From: Rhizobium altiplani
Lineage (GTDB): Bacteria > Pseudomonadota > Alphaproteobacteria > Rhizobiales > Rhizobiaceae
Direction of reading: 5' to 3'
DNA length: 64,000 bases
Assembly: GCF_001542405.1 (NCBI RefSeq)
Contig: NZ_LNCD01000139.1
Span: 46,614 to 110,613 of the forward strand
The position numbers were made by a program, and so were the translations under genes. Below, one piece after another: positions 39,146 through 46,857 of this stretch (position 1 is the first letter of the stretch; each line of letters begins with the position of its first letter). The notes beneath the pieces were generated by a model, which was not told where the DNA came from, did no database searches, and was given only the letters and a program-made list of their open reading frames with translations.

Positions 39146-39397
39146 TTATGGCAAAACGCCGCCCGCAATCTTGAGGTCTTCGGTATCAAGCGCTTCGCCA
39201 AACTTATCCAAGATCGGCTGAAGCAGCGCTCCCGCATCGCTTATGCGACCCTCAGCCGCTAAGAAACGAGCTAAGTCGGTCGCGGCACGAAATTCCCAGC
39301 CGCGGGCACCCATGTTCCGGATTGTGTCGAGGGCCTGCAACAAGCACGTGTGCGTCTCGTCTGACGCCGACATCGACAACAACAGGTTCGCCTTTAC
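39146..39397 (-). pseudogene. C-terminal TPR remnant of a regulator/cyclase-type protein
   Basis: About 83 residues are open between a TAA and the stop, with no start and no ribosome site. The text ARGWEFRAATDLARFLAA, LLQPILDKFGEALDTEDL matches the end of the TPR module found in AfsR-like regulators and adenylate-cyclase proteins. It resembles the end of the large regulator at 50027-52855 (VLLPVYRRFTEGFSSPRL). Only the tail remains. Confidence 0.65.
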
Positions 39398-39638
39398 ACG
39401 CAGAAGTTACGACATATAGCAGAGATCGCCATTGACCTTGACTCTCCTCGCAAGCGCAGGCCGGGTGTTACGACTGCCGCGAAGCCGACATGCGGCGCCG
39501 CTCCCCATCTTCGGAGTGAGCTCCGACGGATCTCCGGGCGGCAGGAAGCATATGGTGATTATGCCGTTTGGCGGATGAGTATCCTCCTTCTGTCGCCAAT
39601 TCTCCCGAAGCTGGCGAGCATCTAAATCAATTGCACCG

Positions 39639-39651
39639 ACGCCACTGGCGT
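39639..39651. promoter_or_regulatory. Palindrome before the SDR gene
   Basis: ACGCCA-C-TGGCGT, extended to nine bases per arm with one mismatch (CCGACGCCA/TGGCGTTGG). It lies about 50 bases upstream of the ATG at 39697, so it could be a repressor site. Confidence 0.45.
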
Positions 39652-39696
39652 TGGACGGACCGATGGATCGGCCGTCGCAATCGAAAGGATGCAATC

Positions 39697-40410
39697 ATGA
39701 GCAGTCATCAGAAGGTAGCCATCATCACCGGCGCGTCCCAAGGCATCGGCGAAGGCCTCGTCCGCGGATACCGGGAAAAGGGCTACAACGTCGTAGCCAC
39801 CTCGCGTTCCATCAAAGCTGGTTCCGATGCCGGCGTTCACGCTGTCGCCGGCGACATTTCGAAGGTCGAGACCGCTGAACGCGTCGTTCGAGAAGCCATC
39901 GAGCGCTTCGGCCGCATCGACACTCTCGTCAACAACGCCGGCGTATTCACAGCCAAGCCGTTCGTCGACTTCACGCAGGAAGACTACGATCTCAACTTCG
40001 CCGTGAACGTCGCTGGCTTCTTCCATATCACGCAGCGCGCCGCAAAGGAGATGCTGAAGCAGGGATCCGGTCACATCGTCTCGATCACCACAAGCCTCGT
40101 CAACCAGCCGATCGCTGGCGTCCCGGCGGCCCTTGCTTCGCTGACGAAAGGCGGCCTGAATGCCGTCACCAAGGGACTCGCGCTTGAGTATGCCAAGACC
40201 GGGGTTCGGGTGAACGCCGTGTCGCCCGGCATCATCAAGACCCCCATGCACGCTCCTGAAACGCACGAGTTCCTTTCGGCCCTGCACCCGGTCGGCCACA
40301 TGGGCGCGATCAGCGACATCGTGGACGCCGTTCTCTACCTCGAGAACGCCAGCTTTGTGACCGGCGAGATCCTGCACGTGGACGGCGGTCAGAACGCCGG
40401 TCGCTGGTAA
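39697..40410 (+). CDS. Short-chain dehydrogenase/reductase A
   Basis: 237 residues. NAD(P) site TGASQGIGEGL, NNAGV, Ser in SITTSLVNQP, though the usual YxxxK is replaced: the position reads AALASLTKGG, so the Tyr appears to be Leu/Ser. This change is shared with the SDR at 45855-46580, which reads NASLPMITKGG. C-terminal GEILHVDGGQNAG is standard. AAAGGA precedes the ATG. The lost catalytic tyrosine suggests altered or absent redox activity. Confidence 0.88.
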   Translation: MSSHQKVAIITGASQGIGEGLVRGYREKGYNVVATSRSIKAGSDAGVHAVAGDISKVETAERVVREAIERFGRIDTLVNNAGVFTAKPFVDFTQEDYDLNFAVNVAGFFHITQRAAKEMLKQGSGHIVSITTSLVNQPIAGVPAALASLTKGGLNAVTKGLALEYAKTGVRVNAVSPGIIKTPMHAPETHEFLSALHPVGHMGAISDIVDAVLYLENASFVTGEILHVDGGQNAGRW

Positions 40411-40479
40411 CACGCCTTCGGACCGAACGGCCTGACGCAAGAGCGTCAGGCCTCCCAGACGATAACGATTGGAACAACG

Positions 40480-41112
40480 ATGGAACTGGTACTGGCCGCA
40501 GACCCGATGTGCTCGTGGTGCTATGGGTTCGGAAAGGAAATGGAACTGCTGCTCGAACGGCGCCCGGAAGCCTCCCTGCAAATCATACTTGGCGGTCTCC
40601 GCGCCGGCGCGACCGACGTTCTCGACGATGCCGGAAAGCAATTCAGGCTGCATCACTGGGTTAGGGTCGAAGAGGCAAGCGGTCTTCCGTTCAATCGTGA
40701 AGGGCTGCTGGCGAGACAAGGGTTCGTCTACGATACCGAACCGATTTGCCGCGCGGTCGTCGCCGCTCGCATCCTGCGTCCGGAAGCCAACCTTCTCAAG
40801 GTCTTCAGGGCGTTTCAGCATGCCTTCTACGTCGACGCGCTTGATACCACCGATGGCGTCGTCCTCGCAAACGTTGGTATCAGTGCCCTGACGACTTTGG
40901 GCCATCCCACAACTGCTGAAGAGTTCTTGGAGACGTGGAAGCGAGGCAGCACGATCGCGGAAGCGGCGAACGACTTCGCCACCGCCCGAGCAATGAGCGT
41001 TTCGAGCTTCCCGACACTTTTCGTCAGGAAGGATGCCAGGCTGGCCAGGGTTGGCGCGGGGTATGCACACGTCGACGCGCTCGAGCAGCACCTGTCGGCG
41101 CTGGGCTTCTGA
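40480..41112 (+). CDS. DsbA-family thiol oxidoreductase-like protein
   Basis: 210 residues, no signal peptide, thus cytoplasmic. Active-site-like CSWC in AADPMCSWCYGFGKEM, helical insert, then SSFPTLFVRKDARLARVG as the cis-Pro loop. It fits the cytoplasmic DsbA-like/FrnE group. Located between SDR A and a broken tautomerase gene, all in one direction, so they were probably one operon. Confidence 0.86.
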   Translation: MELVLAADPMCSWCYGFGKEMELLLERRPEASLQIILGGLRAGATDVLDDAGKQFRLHHWVRVEEASGLPFNREGLLARQGFVYDTEPICRAVVAARILRPEANLLKVFRAFQHAFYVDALDTTDGVVLANVGISALTTLGHPTTAEEFLETWKRGSTIAEAANDFATARAMSVSSFPTLFVRKDARLARVGAGYAHVDALEQHLSALGF

Positions 41113-41143
41113 AGGCAGACGGACAATTGGAAGGTACCAAACG

Positions 41144-41370
41144 ATGACTATTGTAAACTGCAGGTCACTCGCGAAGGAACTGCGCCTGGCCGCCAGTAGG
41201 TTACGGAGGAAGAGAAGGCCCGCCTCATTGCGGGCGTGAGCCAGATGCTGCTCGAGGTCCTCAACAAGCCGCTCGAATCCACTTACGTGGTGATCGAAGA
41301 AGTGGACTTCGACAACTAGGGATGGGGCGGGCTGCCGACTGCGGAATATCGAAAGCTCGCCGCCGCCAAG
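41144..41370 (+). pseudogene. 4-oxalocrotonate tautomerase family gene with frameshift and two amber codons
   Basis: GGAAGG and ATG ACT ATT are followed by a one-base loss near 41154. The next frame reads KLQVTREGTAPGRQ, then TAG (41197-41199), VTEEEKARLIAGVSQMLLEV, NKPLESTYVVIEEVDFDN, then TAG (41317-41319) where the family has Trp, and GWGGLPTAEYRKL. Apart from these three lesions the gene is well kept, so the damage is recent. Confidence 0.8.
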
Positions 41371-41415
41371 GGCACCTGGTCCGCTTGGGGGCGGCAAGCG
41401 CGCAGTTTGACCGTG

Positions 41416-42084
41416 TCAATCCGGAAGATCGGCCCCTGCTTGCTCGGCAAGCATGTATGCGGCGTACCAATAGGGCCAGTCATCGTCATGCTTGCCCCCG
41501 TTTCGCTTCTCATGCTCGCCATGGGCAGCCGCAGCGCGCCGAAGGGCTGCTGCCAGATCGCTGCCGGAGGTGAACGTCGCGCCGTTGGCCTCTTTTCGAC
41601 CCGGTAGCCTCGTCGTAATCTCCTGGAGGAGCCATCCGTTGCCGTCCGGGTCGCTAAAGGATGCGAACGATCCATAGCTGGCGCGCGAAGGGTGTGGGCC
41701 GGGCAGCCGTCCGTCGGTGTTCTTGTGGTGGAAGACGCCGCCGACGTCGTGGAAGACGCCGCTCATTTCAGCACCATGTGAGGCCAGTGCCGCGTGAGCC
41801 ATCTCAATGTCCGATACGATAAGATGCAGTCCCTGAGCGGAACCCGGCGCCGCGGATGTGACGTTCGATCCGAAGATCACCGAGCAGGGAGATCCCGGCG
41901 GCGTGACTTGAACGACGCGGAAGCCGTCCTTGCCGGGCACGTCGGCGTCGAGACGCCATCCAAGTCCCGTATAGAATGCCTTGGCACGGTCGACGTCCGA
42001 AACTGGGATCACGACGACCTCCAGTTTCATGTCGGCATCCTTCACTGCCTTTGTCGCGGTCGTGCTACGCTCCTGAATGGTCAT
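41416..42084 (-). CDS. VOC superfamily glyoxalase/bleomycin-resistance protein
   Basis: 222 residues. VOC domain: KLEVVVIPVSDVDRAKAFY, GWRLDADV, GLHLIVSDIEMAHAAL, SFSDPDGNGWLLQEI. After the domain is a C-terminal extension with ALRRAAAAHGEHEKRNGG and DDDWPYWYAAYMLAEQAG, seen in related rhizobial proteins. Substrate unknown; detoxification is likely. Start at 42084 after GAGGGATG; the longer frame is not needed. Confidence 0.87.
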   Translation of the reverse strand: MTIQERSTTATKAVKDADMKLEVVVIPVSDVDRAKAFYTGLGWRLDADVPGKDGFRVVQVTPPGSPCSVIFGSNVTSAAPGSAQGLHLIVSDIEMAHAALASHGAEMSGVFHDVGGVFHHKNTDGRLPGPHPSRASYGSFASFSDPDGNGWLLQEITTRLPGRKEANGATFTSGSDLAAALRRAAAAHGEHEKRNGGKHDDDWPYWYAAYMLAEQAGADLPD

Positions 42085-42173
42085 CTTGTCATCCCTCGGT
42101 AAAATTGCCGCGGGGAACTTCCCGCGACCAGGCACATGATGCGCTCGCCTCGGGGGACCGTCCATTATCCAAT

Positions 42174-42183
42174 GGTGTCGCCG
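42174..42183. promoter_or_regulatory. Partial match to the island operator
   Basis: GGTGTCGCCG, identical to half of the site at 55588-55606 (reverse strand), about 90 bases upstream of the VOC gene. CAATGG/CCATTG arms (42170-42175, 42193-42198) surround it. Weak evidence for regulation by the same protein. Confidence 0.25.
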
Positions 42184-42241
42184 CCAACGCCCCCATTGAC
42201 TCTGGCATCCAGCGGGTGAGGAACGGGAGGAGTAAGACGGT

Positions 42242-43246
42242 TCAAATCGACAATTGAGTGTCGGTCTCCCTCTCGCTCATCATCCAGAGGCGCTCAGCAG
42301 AAGCAGGATCTACCGCATAAGGCGCGACTTTCGACGTTCGCCGGTCCCGCCCATCGAGCGAGGTGACGATGGACCCGTCCTCGAGAAGCGCTATGTCCGA
42401 ATTCGCGCAGAACACGCCCCCGAGGCCGGCGAGCTGAGGGCTGACTGCGCACCAAACATGGGTTGCCGCACCTTGCGGAATCGATTTCATGTCCCTGTCA
42501 GGATCGATGACAGGCACACCCTTCTCGTCGAGATTTCCCATTTCCTTCAGGCGTTCGGTCGAGATGTGCTTCGCCAGACCAGTCACGATACCGCCGGGGT
42601 GTAACGAGAACGCGCGGATCCCGAAGTCGCGCCCTCGGCGATCAAGTTCGACAGCAAAGAGGATGTTGGCTGTCTTCGATTGTCCGTACGCGCTCCAGCC
42701 ATCATATGGGCGGCGCTCGAAATTGAAGTCGTCCCAGACGATGTCGGAAAAGCGGTGACCCATTGAGGAGACCGAAACCACGCGCGCGCCTCTAGCTCGA
42801 ACCAATGCAGGCCACAGGCGGAGCGTGAGCTGAAAATGACCGAGGTGGTTGGTCGAGAACTGCAGCTCGTTGCCTCGGGAGTCGCGGCTCAGTTCCGGCA
42901 GCGCCATGATGCCCGCGCTGTTGAGGAGAATGTGCAACGGAAGCCCCGACCGGACGATGTCACAGCTAAAGGCGTCGATCGAGGCTGGATCGGTGAGGTC
43001 CATCGGCCGGACTTCGATCCCGCCACCAATCTCCGCGATAGCACGTCGCGCGCGATCTACGTCCCGAGCCGGGACGATCACCCGGGCTCCAGCCGACGCC
43101 AGCGTCCGCGCGGCTTCTAGCCCAAGGCCCGCATAGCCGCCTGTCACGATCACCAACTTTCCGGTGAGGTCGATACCGGCGATGATGTCGAGCGTCGTGC
43201 TGGAGGCATGGAAGCCGGATCCGAGTGGCGTCTGCGTCGTAGGCAT
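42242..43246 (-). CDS. Short-chain dehydrogenase B (retinol-dehydrogenase-like)
   Basis: 334 residues. Rossmann TGGYAGLGLEAARTLASAG, NSAGIMALP, Ser in VSVSSMGHRF, and YGQSKTAN with catalytic Tyr and Lys. The longer length and the insert after the Ser match the retinol-dehydrogenase-like SDRs. GAAAGGAACTC precedes the ATG. It is divergent to the AraC regulator, which likely controls it. Confidence 0.9.
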   Translation of the reverse strand: MPTTQTPLGSGFHASSTTLDIIAGIDLTGKLVIVTGGYAGLGLEAARTLASAGARVIVPARDVDRARRAIAEIGGGIEVRPMDLTDPASIDAFSCDIVRSGLPLHILLNSAGIMALPELSRDSRGNELQFSTNHLGHFQLTLRLWPALVRARGARVVSVSSMGHRFSDIVWDDFNFERRPYDGWSAYGQSKTANILFAVELDRRGRDFGIRAFSLHPGGIVTGLAKHISTERLKEMGNLDEKGVPVIDPDRDMKSIPQGAATHVWCAVSPQLAGLGGVFCANSDIALLEDGSIVTSLDGRDRRTSKVAPYAVDPASAERLWMMSERETDTQLSI

Positions 43247-43305
43247 TTGGTGAGTTCCTTTCGGTGACTGTTCGCCCTTGGATATGCTCTCCGATTGCCG
43301 TACTT

Positions 43306-43315
43306 TGAATATTCA
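43306..43315. promoter_or_regulatory. Palindrome between SDR B and the AraC gene
   Basis: TGAATATTCA, perfect 10-bp palindrome with ACTT/AAGT flanks, in the 100-base divergent promoter. Likely operator for the AraC-type protein or another regulator of SDR B. Confidence 0.45.
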
Positions 43316-43346
43316 GAAGTTCCAGTTTCTTTCGCCAAAGTTCAAA

Positions 43347-44285
43347 ATGACACGCGATCCGCTATCACATACCCTCAAGGTCTTTGACGCTCGTACGATC
43401 TATGCCGGCGGCTTTATTGGTGGCGGCGACTGGGCCATCCGTTTCGAACCACCGCGCAAGATCAAGTTCTTCGTTGTCGGTCGCGGGCACTGTCTCCTTG
43501 CCCTTGACGGCACAGTCGCAAGATTCCGGCTCGAGGCCGGCGACATCTTCATCTTGACGCGTGACGTCGGGTTTGTGGTCGCGAGCGATCTGGCGCTTGC
43601 TCCGCAGCCGGCGGCCGAGATCTTCAGGGGCGCCGGGAAGTCCATCATTCCAGTCGGGCAGGGCGACGACTTCCTGTTTCTCGGAGGTCATATCGATACA
43701 CACCATGCCGGCGGACGCCTGATGATCGAAAGCCTGCCGGATTTTGTTCATCTTCCGGCGGCCGAAAGTGGAGCGAGCCGACTTGGAGCTTTGATCGGCG
43801 AACTCGTCGAAGAGGCGGCAGGCGGCGCTCCAGGGGCCGAAATGGCGTGTTCAAGTCTAGCCCATTTGCTGCTCATCCAGATCCTACGTCGGCACCTTTC
43901 ATCAGGAGACCAGCTTCGTCCCGGCTGGCTTCGCGCCGCCTGCGATCCAAAACTCGCCCCAGCGCTCAACCTCATGCACGGCGACATTGCCCGTTCCTGG
44001 ACGCTTCCTGAACTCGCCCGTGCGGCGGGAATGTCTCGGACGGCTTTCGCGGTTCACTTTCGTAATGTGACCGGACGCCCGCCGCTCAACTATCTGACTG
44101 AATGGCGAATGCTCCAGGCCGAACGCGCGCTTCGCCAGGAGGGCAGTTCTATCGCCAGGGTTGCGGCCTCAGTCGGATATGGTTCCGAGGCGGCCTTCAG
44201 CACCGCTTTCAAGCGCGTGATGGGCGTATCGCCTCGACGTGGAGGCCGACTTTATCTCGTCGAGGAAGCGGCGCACGCTTCCTAA
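43347..44285 (+). CDS. AraC-family transcriptional regulator (cupin_6 type)
   Basis: 312 residues. N-terminal cupin-like sensor (IKFFVVGRGHCLLALDG, FRLEAGDIFILTRD) and two C-terminal helix-turn-helix motifs (LARAAGMSRTAFAVHF, IARVAASVGYGSEAAFSTAF). This group often controls a divergent oxidoreductase gene, here the SDR B gene 100 bases away. Start at ATG 43347 is chosen over 43278 because MTRDPLSHTL begins the domain; the ribosome site is weak. Confidence 0.9.
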   Translation: MTRDPLSHTLKVFDARTIYAGGFIGGGDWAIRFEPPRKIKFFVVGRGHCLLALDGTVARFRLEAGDIFILTRDVGFVVASDLALAPQPAAEIFRGAGKSIIPVGQGDDFLFLGGHIDTHHAGGRLMIESLPDFVHLPAAESGASRLGALIGELVEEAAGGAPGAEMACSSLAHLLLIQILRRHLSSGDQLRPGWLRAACDPKLAPALNLMHGDIARSWTLPELARAAGMSRTAFAVHFRNVTGRPPLNYLTEWRMLQAERALRQEGSSIARVAASVGYGSEAAFSTAFKRVMGVSPRRGGRLYLVEEAAHAS

Positions 44286-44362
44286 TTTTGTTTGCCCGTG
44301 CTCGCACGAATCATGTGAGGTGTCCGTGCGATTTGCCATGGACTGTACGGACACTTGTTTAC

Positions 44363-45352
44363 CTATTTGTCGGCCAAAGTCCCTGTGTAGTGGCCAAGTC
44401 TGGCCTCGATGTCCGGATTGGTCTGCAGGCCCATGTCCATCAGCTTGCCAATGTTCTTCTGTGCGACCGGGCGCTGTACGGAGCTGATGAACGCGTCCCA
44501 CCCGGCGCCGATCTCGGGGTTGGACGGCAGGCTTGCATAGTCGACGAGACGCTTGGTGTCGGCAATCGCCTGCCGGTCGAAGCCGGAGATGCGAGTGGCG
44601 AGGGCGTCTACGAACGGGTCAAGCTTGTCGTCGGGGAACGACCGGTTGACGTAACCATACTCCTCGGCGAGATCGCCATTGATGTCGTCGGAGCCGAGCA
44701 GAACCTCAAGCGCTCGGCCCCGGCCCATCAGACGGGGAAGCCGGGCCATAGGACCACCACCGGGTACGAAGCCTGCGCCGACCTCCCATTGGGAAAGGAT
44801 TGCCTTCTCCCGGCTCGCAAAGCGCATGTCGCTGGCCAGCGCAAGTTCGCTACCGACCCCCGTTGCGCGTCCGCGTATCAGTGCGATGGACACCACTGGC
44901 GCCTTGCTGATGCGAACCAGCATGTCCGGAAGCGGATGAAGTCCCGTCGTCCCTGATGGCAGGCTGGTGGATTCGGAAAGCTTGGGCGTGAAGTTGTAGT
45001 GGGTCAGGAAAAAGCCCGGCACCGCACTGTCGAAGACAATGACGCGCAAATCGGGATCCGACTCGATCTCGGCGACGACCTTCTCCATCTGCGGAATGGT
45101 CTCCGGCCCGAAGATGTTGAAGGGCGGGTTGTCGAAGGTCACCCGCCAGTACGCCGGGGTTCTCTTGTCGACCTTGATCTGTGTCTGCTCGCTTGCAGGC
45201 TGAGCTTGCTCGCCCGCCGGACGGGCCGTCTTTTCGGCGACGCCCGCCTGGCCGGAAAGCGCAAGGGCGGGCAGCATCAGAAGGGCGGTGGCCGTCAGAA
45301 ACTTCGACGAGACAATGACGACGTTCCTCGCATCCGTTGGCTTGATCTTCAT
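44363..45352 (-). CDS. Crotonase-fold (enoyl-CoA hydratase-like) protein with signal-like N-terminus
   Basis: 329 residues. The first 40 residues contain a hydrophobic stretch (FLTATALLMLPALALSGQAG) followed by a Glu/Gln/Ala linker. The crotonase domain then begins with VTFDNPPFNIFGPETI, oxyanion-hole region SIALIRGRATGVGSELALA, and MRFASREKAILSQWEVGAGF. CoA thioesters are cytoplasmic, so an exported crotonase is odd; it may hydrolyse other substrates or be anchored. Last gene after the RidA and SDR C genes. Confidence 0.82.
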   Translation of the reverse strand: MKIKPTDARNVVIVSSKFLTATALLMLPALALSGQAGVAEKTARPAGEQAQPASEQTQIKVDKRTPAYWRVTFDNPPFNIFGPETIPQMEKVVAEIESDPDLRVIVFDSAVPGFFLTHYNFTPKLSESTSLPSGTTGLHPLPDMLVRISKAPVVSIALIRGRATGVGSELALASDMRFASREKAILSQWEVGAGFVPGGGPMARLPRLMGRGRALEVLLGSDDINGDLAEEYGYVNRSFPDDKLDPFVDALATRISGFDRQAIADTKRLVDYASLPSNPEIGAGWDAFISSVQRPVAQKNIGKLMDMGLQTNPDIEARLGHYTGTLADK

Positions 45353-45390
45353 GACTTACTCCATCGTTCAGATTGGAAGAGAAAGGTTTG

Positions 45391-45861
45391 CTAGGGCTCG
45401 ATCTCGAAAACGAGTTCGACTTCGACCGGCATGCCGAGTGGTATGCTGGCGACGCCGAGGACGATACGCGGTGGGACCCGATCCGCTCCGAAGACATCGA
45501 GCAGTAGTTCCGATGCGCCGTCGGCGACCTTCGGATGTTCACGGAAATCTCCCGGCGTAGCGATGTAGACGCCGAGCTTGGCGATGCGACGAATGAGATC
45601 CAGCGATCCGAGCTGCGCCTTGGCAGCGGCAAGACCGCTGAGGCAGGCCGTCCGCGCCGCGTCATAACCTTCGAGGACAGACAATTCCTCGCCGACGCGC
45701 CCATGATAAACCGGATCGTGTCCAACCACTGGCAACATGCCGCTGAGGAACAACAGGGTGTCGCACTGGACAGCTTCGACGTAGGCGCCGAATGGGGTGG
45801 GCGGAGGAGGCAAGGCAATGGCCAGTTCCTCCAGTCGCGCTTCTAGGCCGCGGGCTACCAT
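45391..45861 (-). CDS. RidA (YjgF/UK114) family protein
   Basis: 156 residues. Core RidA marks: LFLSGMLPVVGHDPVYHGRV, ARTACLSGLAAAKAQLGSLD, VPPRIVLGVASIPLGMPVEVE, including the conserved Arg before VLG. RidA proteins destroy reactive enamine/imine intermediates. The ATG at 45861 overlaps the stop of the SDR C gene, so translation is coupled. Confidence 0.9.
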   Translation of the reverse strand: MVARGLEARLEELAIALPPPPTPFGAYVEAVQCDTLLFLSGMLPVVGHDPVYHGRVGEELSVLEGYDAARTACLSGLAAAKAQLGSLDLIRRIAKLGVYIATPGDFREHPKVADGASELLLDVFGADRVPPRIVLGVASIPLGMPVEVELVFEIEP

Positions 45862-46580
45862 TTGCCGAGATGTGCGCCGTTGTCGACGTGCAGCACCTCC
45901 CCGGTGATATTTGCGGACTCCGTCAGATAGACGACGCCGTCGACGATCTCCTGCACCGCGGTGATCGTTCCCATCGGCGACAGCGATTTCAAAAAGTCCT
46001 TCGGGTTGGACGCATGAAGCGGCGTGTCGACGACGCCTGGAGACACTGCGTTGACGCGAATATTGTCTGCCGCAAATTCCAGCGCGAGGCTTTTGGTAAT
46101 CGCGTTGAGTCCACCCTTTGTGATCATCGGCAATGACGCGTTCACGCCCGCGATCGGGTGATCCGTAAGGGACGACGTGATGGTGACGATGCTTCCGCCA
46201 GACTTCTGGCGAAGCATCTGCCTGATCGCGTGATTGGTGAAAAGGATGAAGCCTTCCACGTTGGTCGCGGAGAGCTTCCGGAAATCGTCGACCGTGTATT
46301 CTAGGAAGGGCTTCGTAAAAAAGATTCCGGCGTTGTTGACGAGGGCGTCGACGGATCCGAAGCGGTCGATTGCCCGCTGCGCGACCCGTTCGGCGGTGTC
46401 GGGATCGCTGACGTCGCCGTCGACGAGTTCCAGACGGTCGGCGCGGTCGAATGGCGTCGTCTCGCTGATGCGTCTCGAGGTTCCCACGACGTTGTAGCCC
46501 TTGTCGAGGAAGGTCTGCACGATGCCGGCTCCGATCCCTTGCGAGGCACCGGTTACCACCACTGTCTTCTGCACACTCAT
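45855..46580 (-). CDS. Short-chain dehydrogenase/reductase C
   Basis: 241 residues. TGASQGIGAGIVQ, NNAGIFFTKPFLEY, Ser in TITSSLTDHP, GEVLHVDNGAHLGKW. It resembles SDR A (39697) over its length. The usual YxxxK is replaced (NASLPMITKGG), as in SDR A. GGAGG precedes the ATG at 46580. First gene of an SDR-RidA-crotonase operon whose promoter region contains the dyad operator at 46741-46763. Confidence 0.9.
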   Translation of the reverse strand: MSVQKTVVVTGASQGIGAGIVQTFLDKGYNVVGTSRRISETTPFDRADRLELVDGDVSDPDTAERVAQRAIDRFGSVDALVNNAGIFFTKPFLEYTVDDFRKLSATNVEGFILFTNHAIRQMLRQKSGGSIVTITSSLTDHPIAGVNASLPMITKGGLNAITKSLALEFAADNIRVNAVSPGVVDTPLHASNPKDFLKSLSPMGTITAVQEIVDGVVYLTESANITGEVLHVDNGAHLGKW

Positions 46581-46740
46581 GTATGCCTCCGTTTTGATGC
46601 AAAGTGCCATTCGCCTGCCGTGGGGGCAGGTCGGCTTGTTTCGAAATTGATGCGCTGATGCCGGCCGTGCCGGGAACGAAGGCGCTTACGCCCTGCGTTC
46701 TCCGCAACCATCGCGCCGATTTCCTCGAGGCGCTATTGTA

Positions 46741-46763
46741 CCAAGGTGTCCCCGATACTTTGG
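46741..46763. promoter_or_regulatory. Island operator, copy A
   Basis: CCAAGGT-N9-ACTTTGG, one mismatch between arms, between the divergent SDR C operon and nitronate monooxygenase gene. Same layout as the sites at 55588-55606 and 55800-55822. Shape (GGT-N9-ACC) suits a LysR-type regulator. Confidence 0.55.
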
Positions 46764-46857
46764 GATCGATTGGCGCGCGTAGACACCAAGGTGCAATGGA
46801 CCGCAACGAGCACCGGAGATATGACGGTCAGACACAGGATACGAAATGGAGTCCGAC

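Noticed and set aside
39622..41397. Long minus-strand frame of 591 codons opposite SDR A and the DsbA-like gene
   Set aside because: Rich in His and Arg, no family text, and explained as the shadow of GC-rich third positions of the two real genes.
45862..46806. RidA frame extended through the SDR C gene
   Set aside because: It overlaps SDR C entirely; RidA begins with the ATG at 45861 that overlaps the SDR stop.
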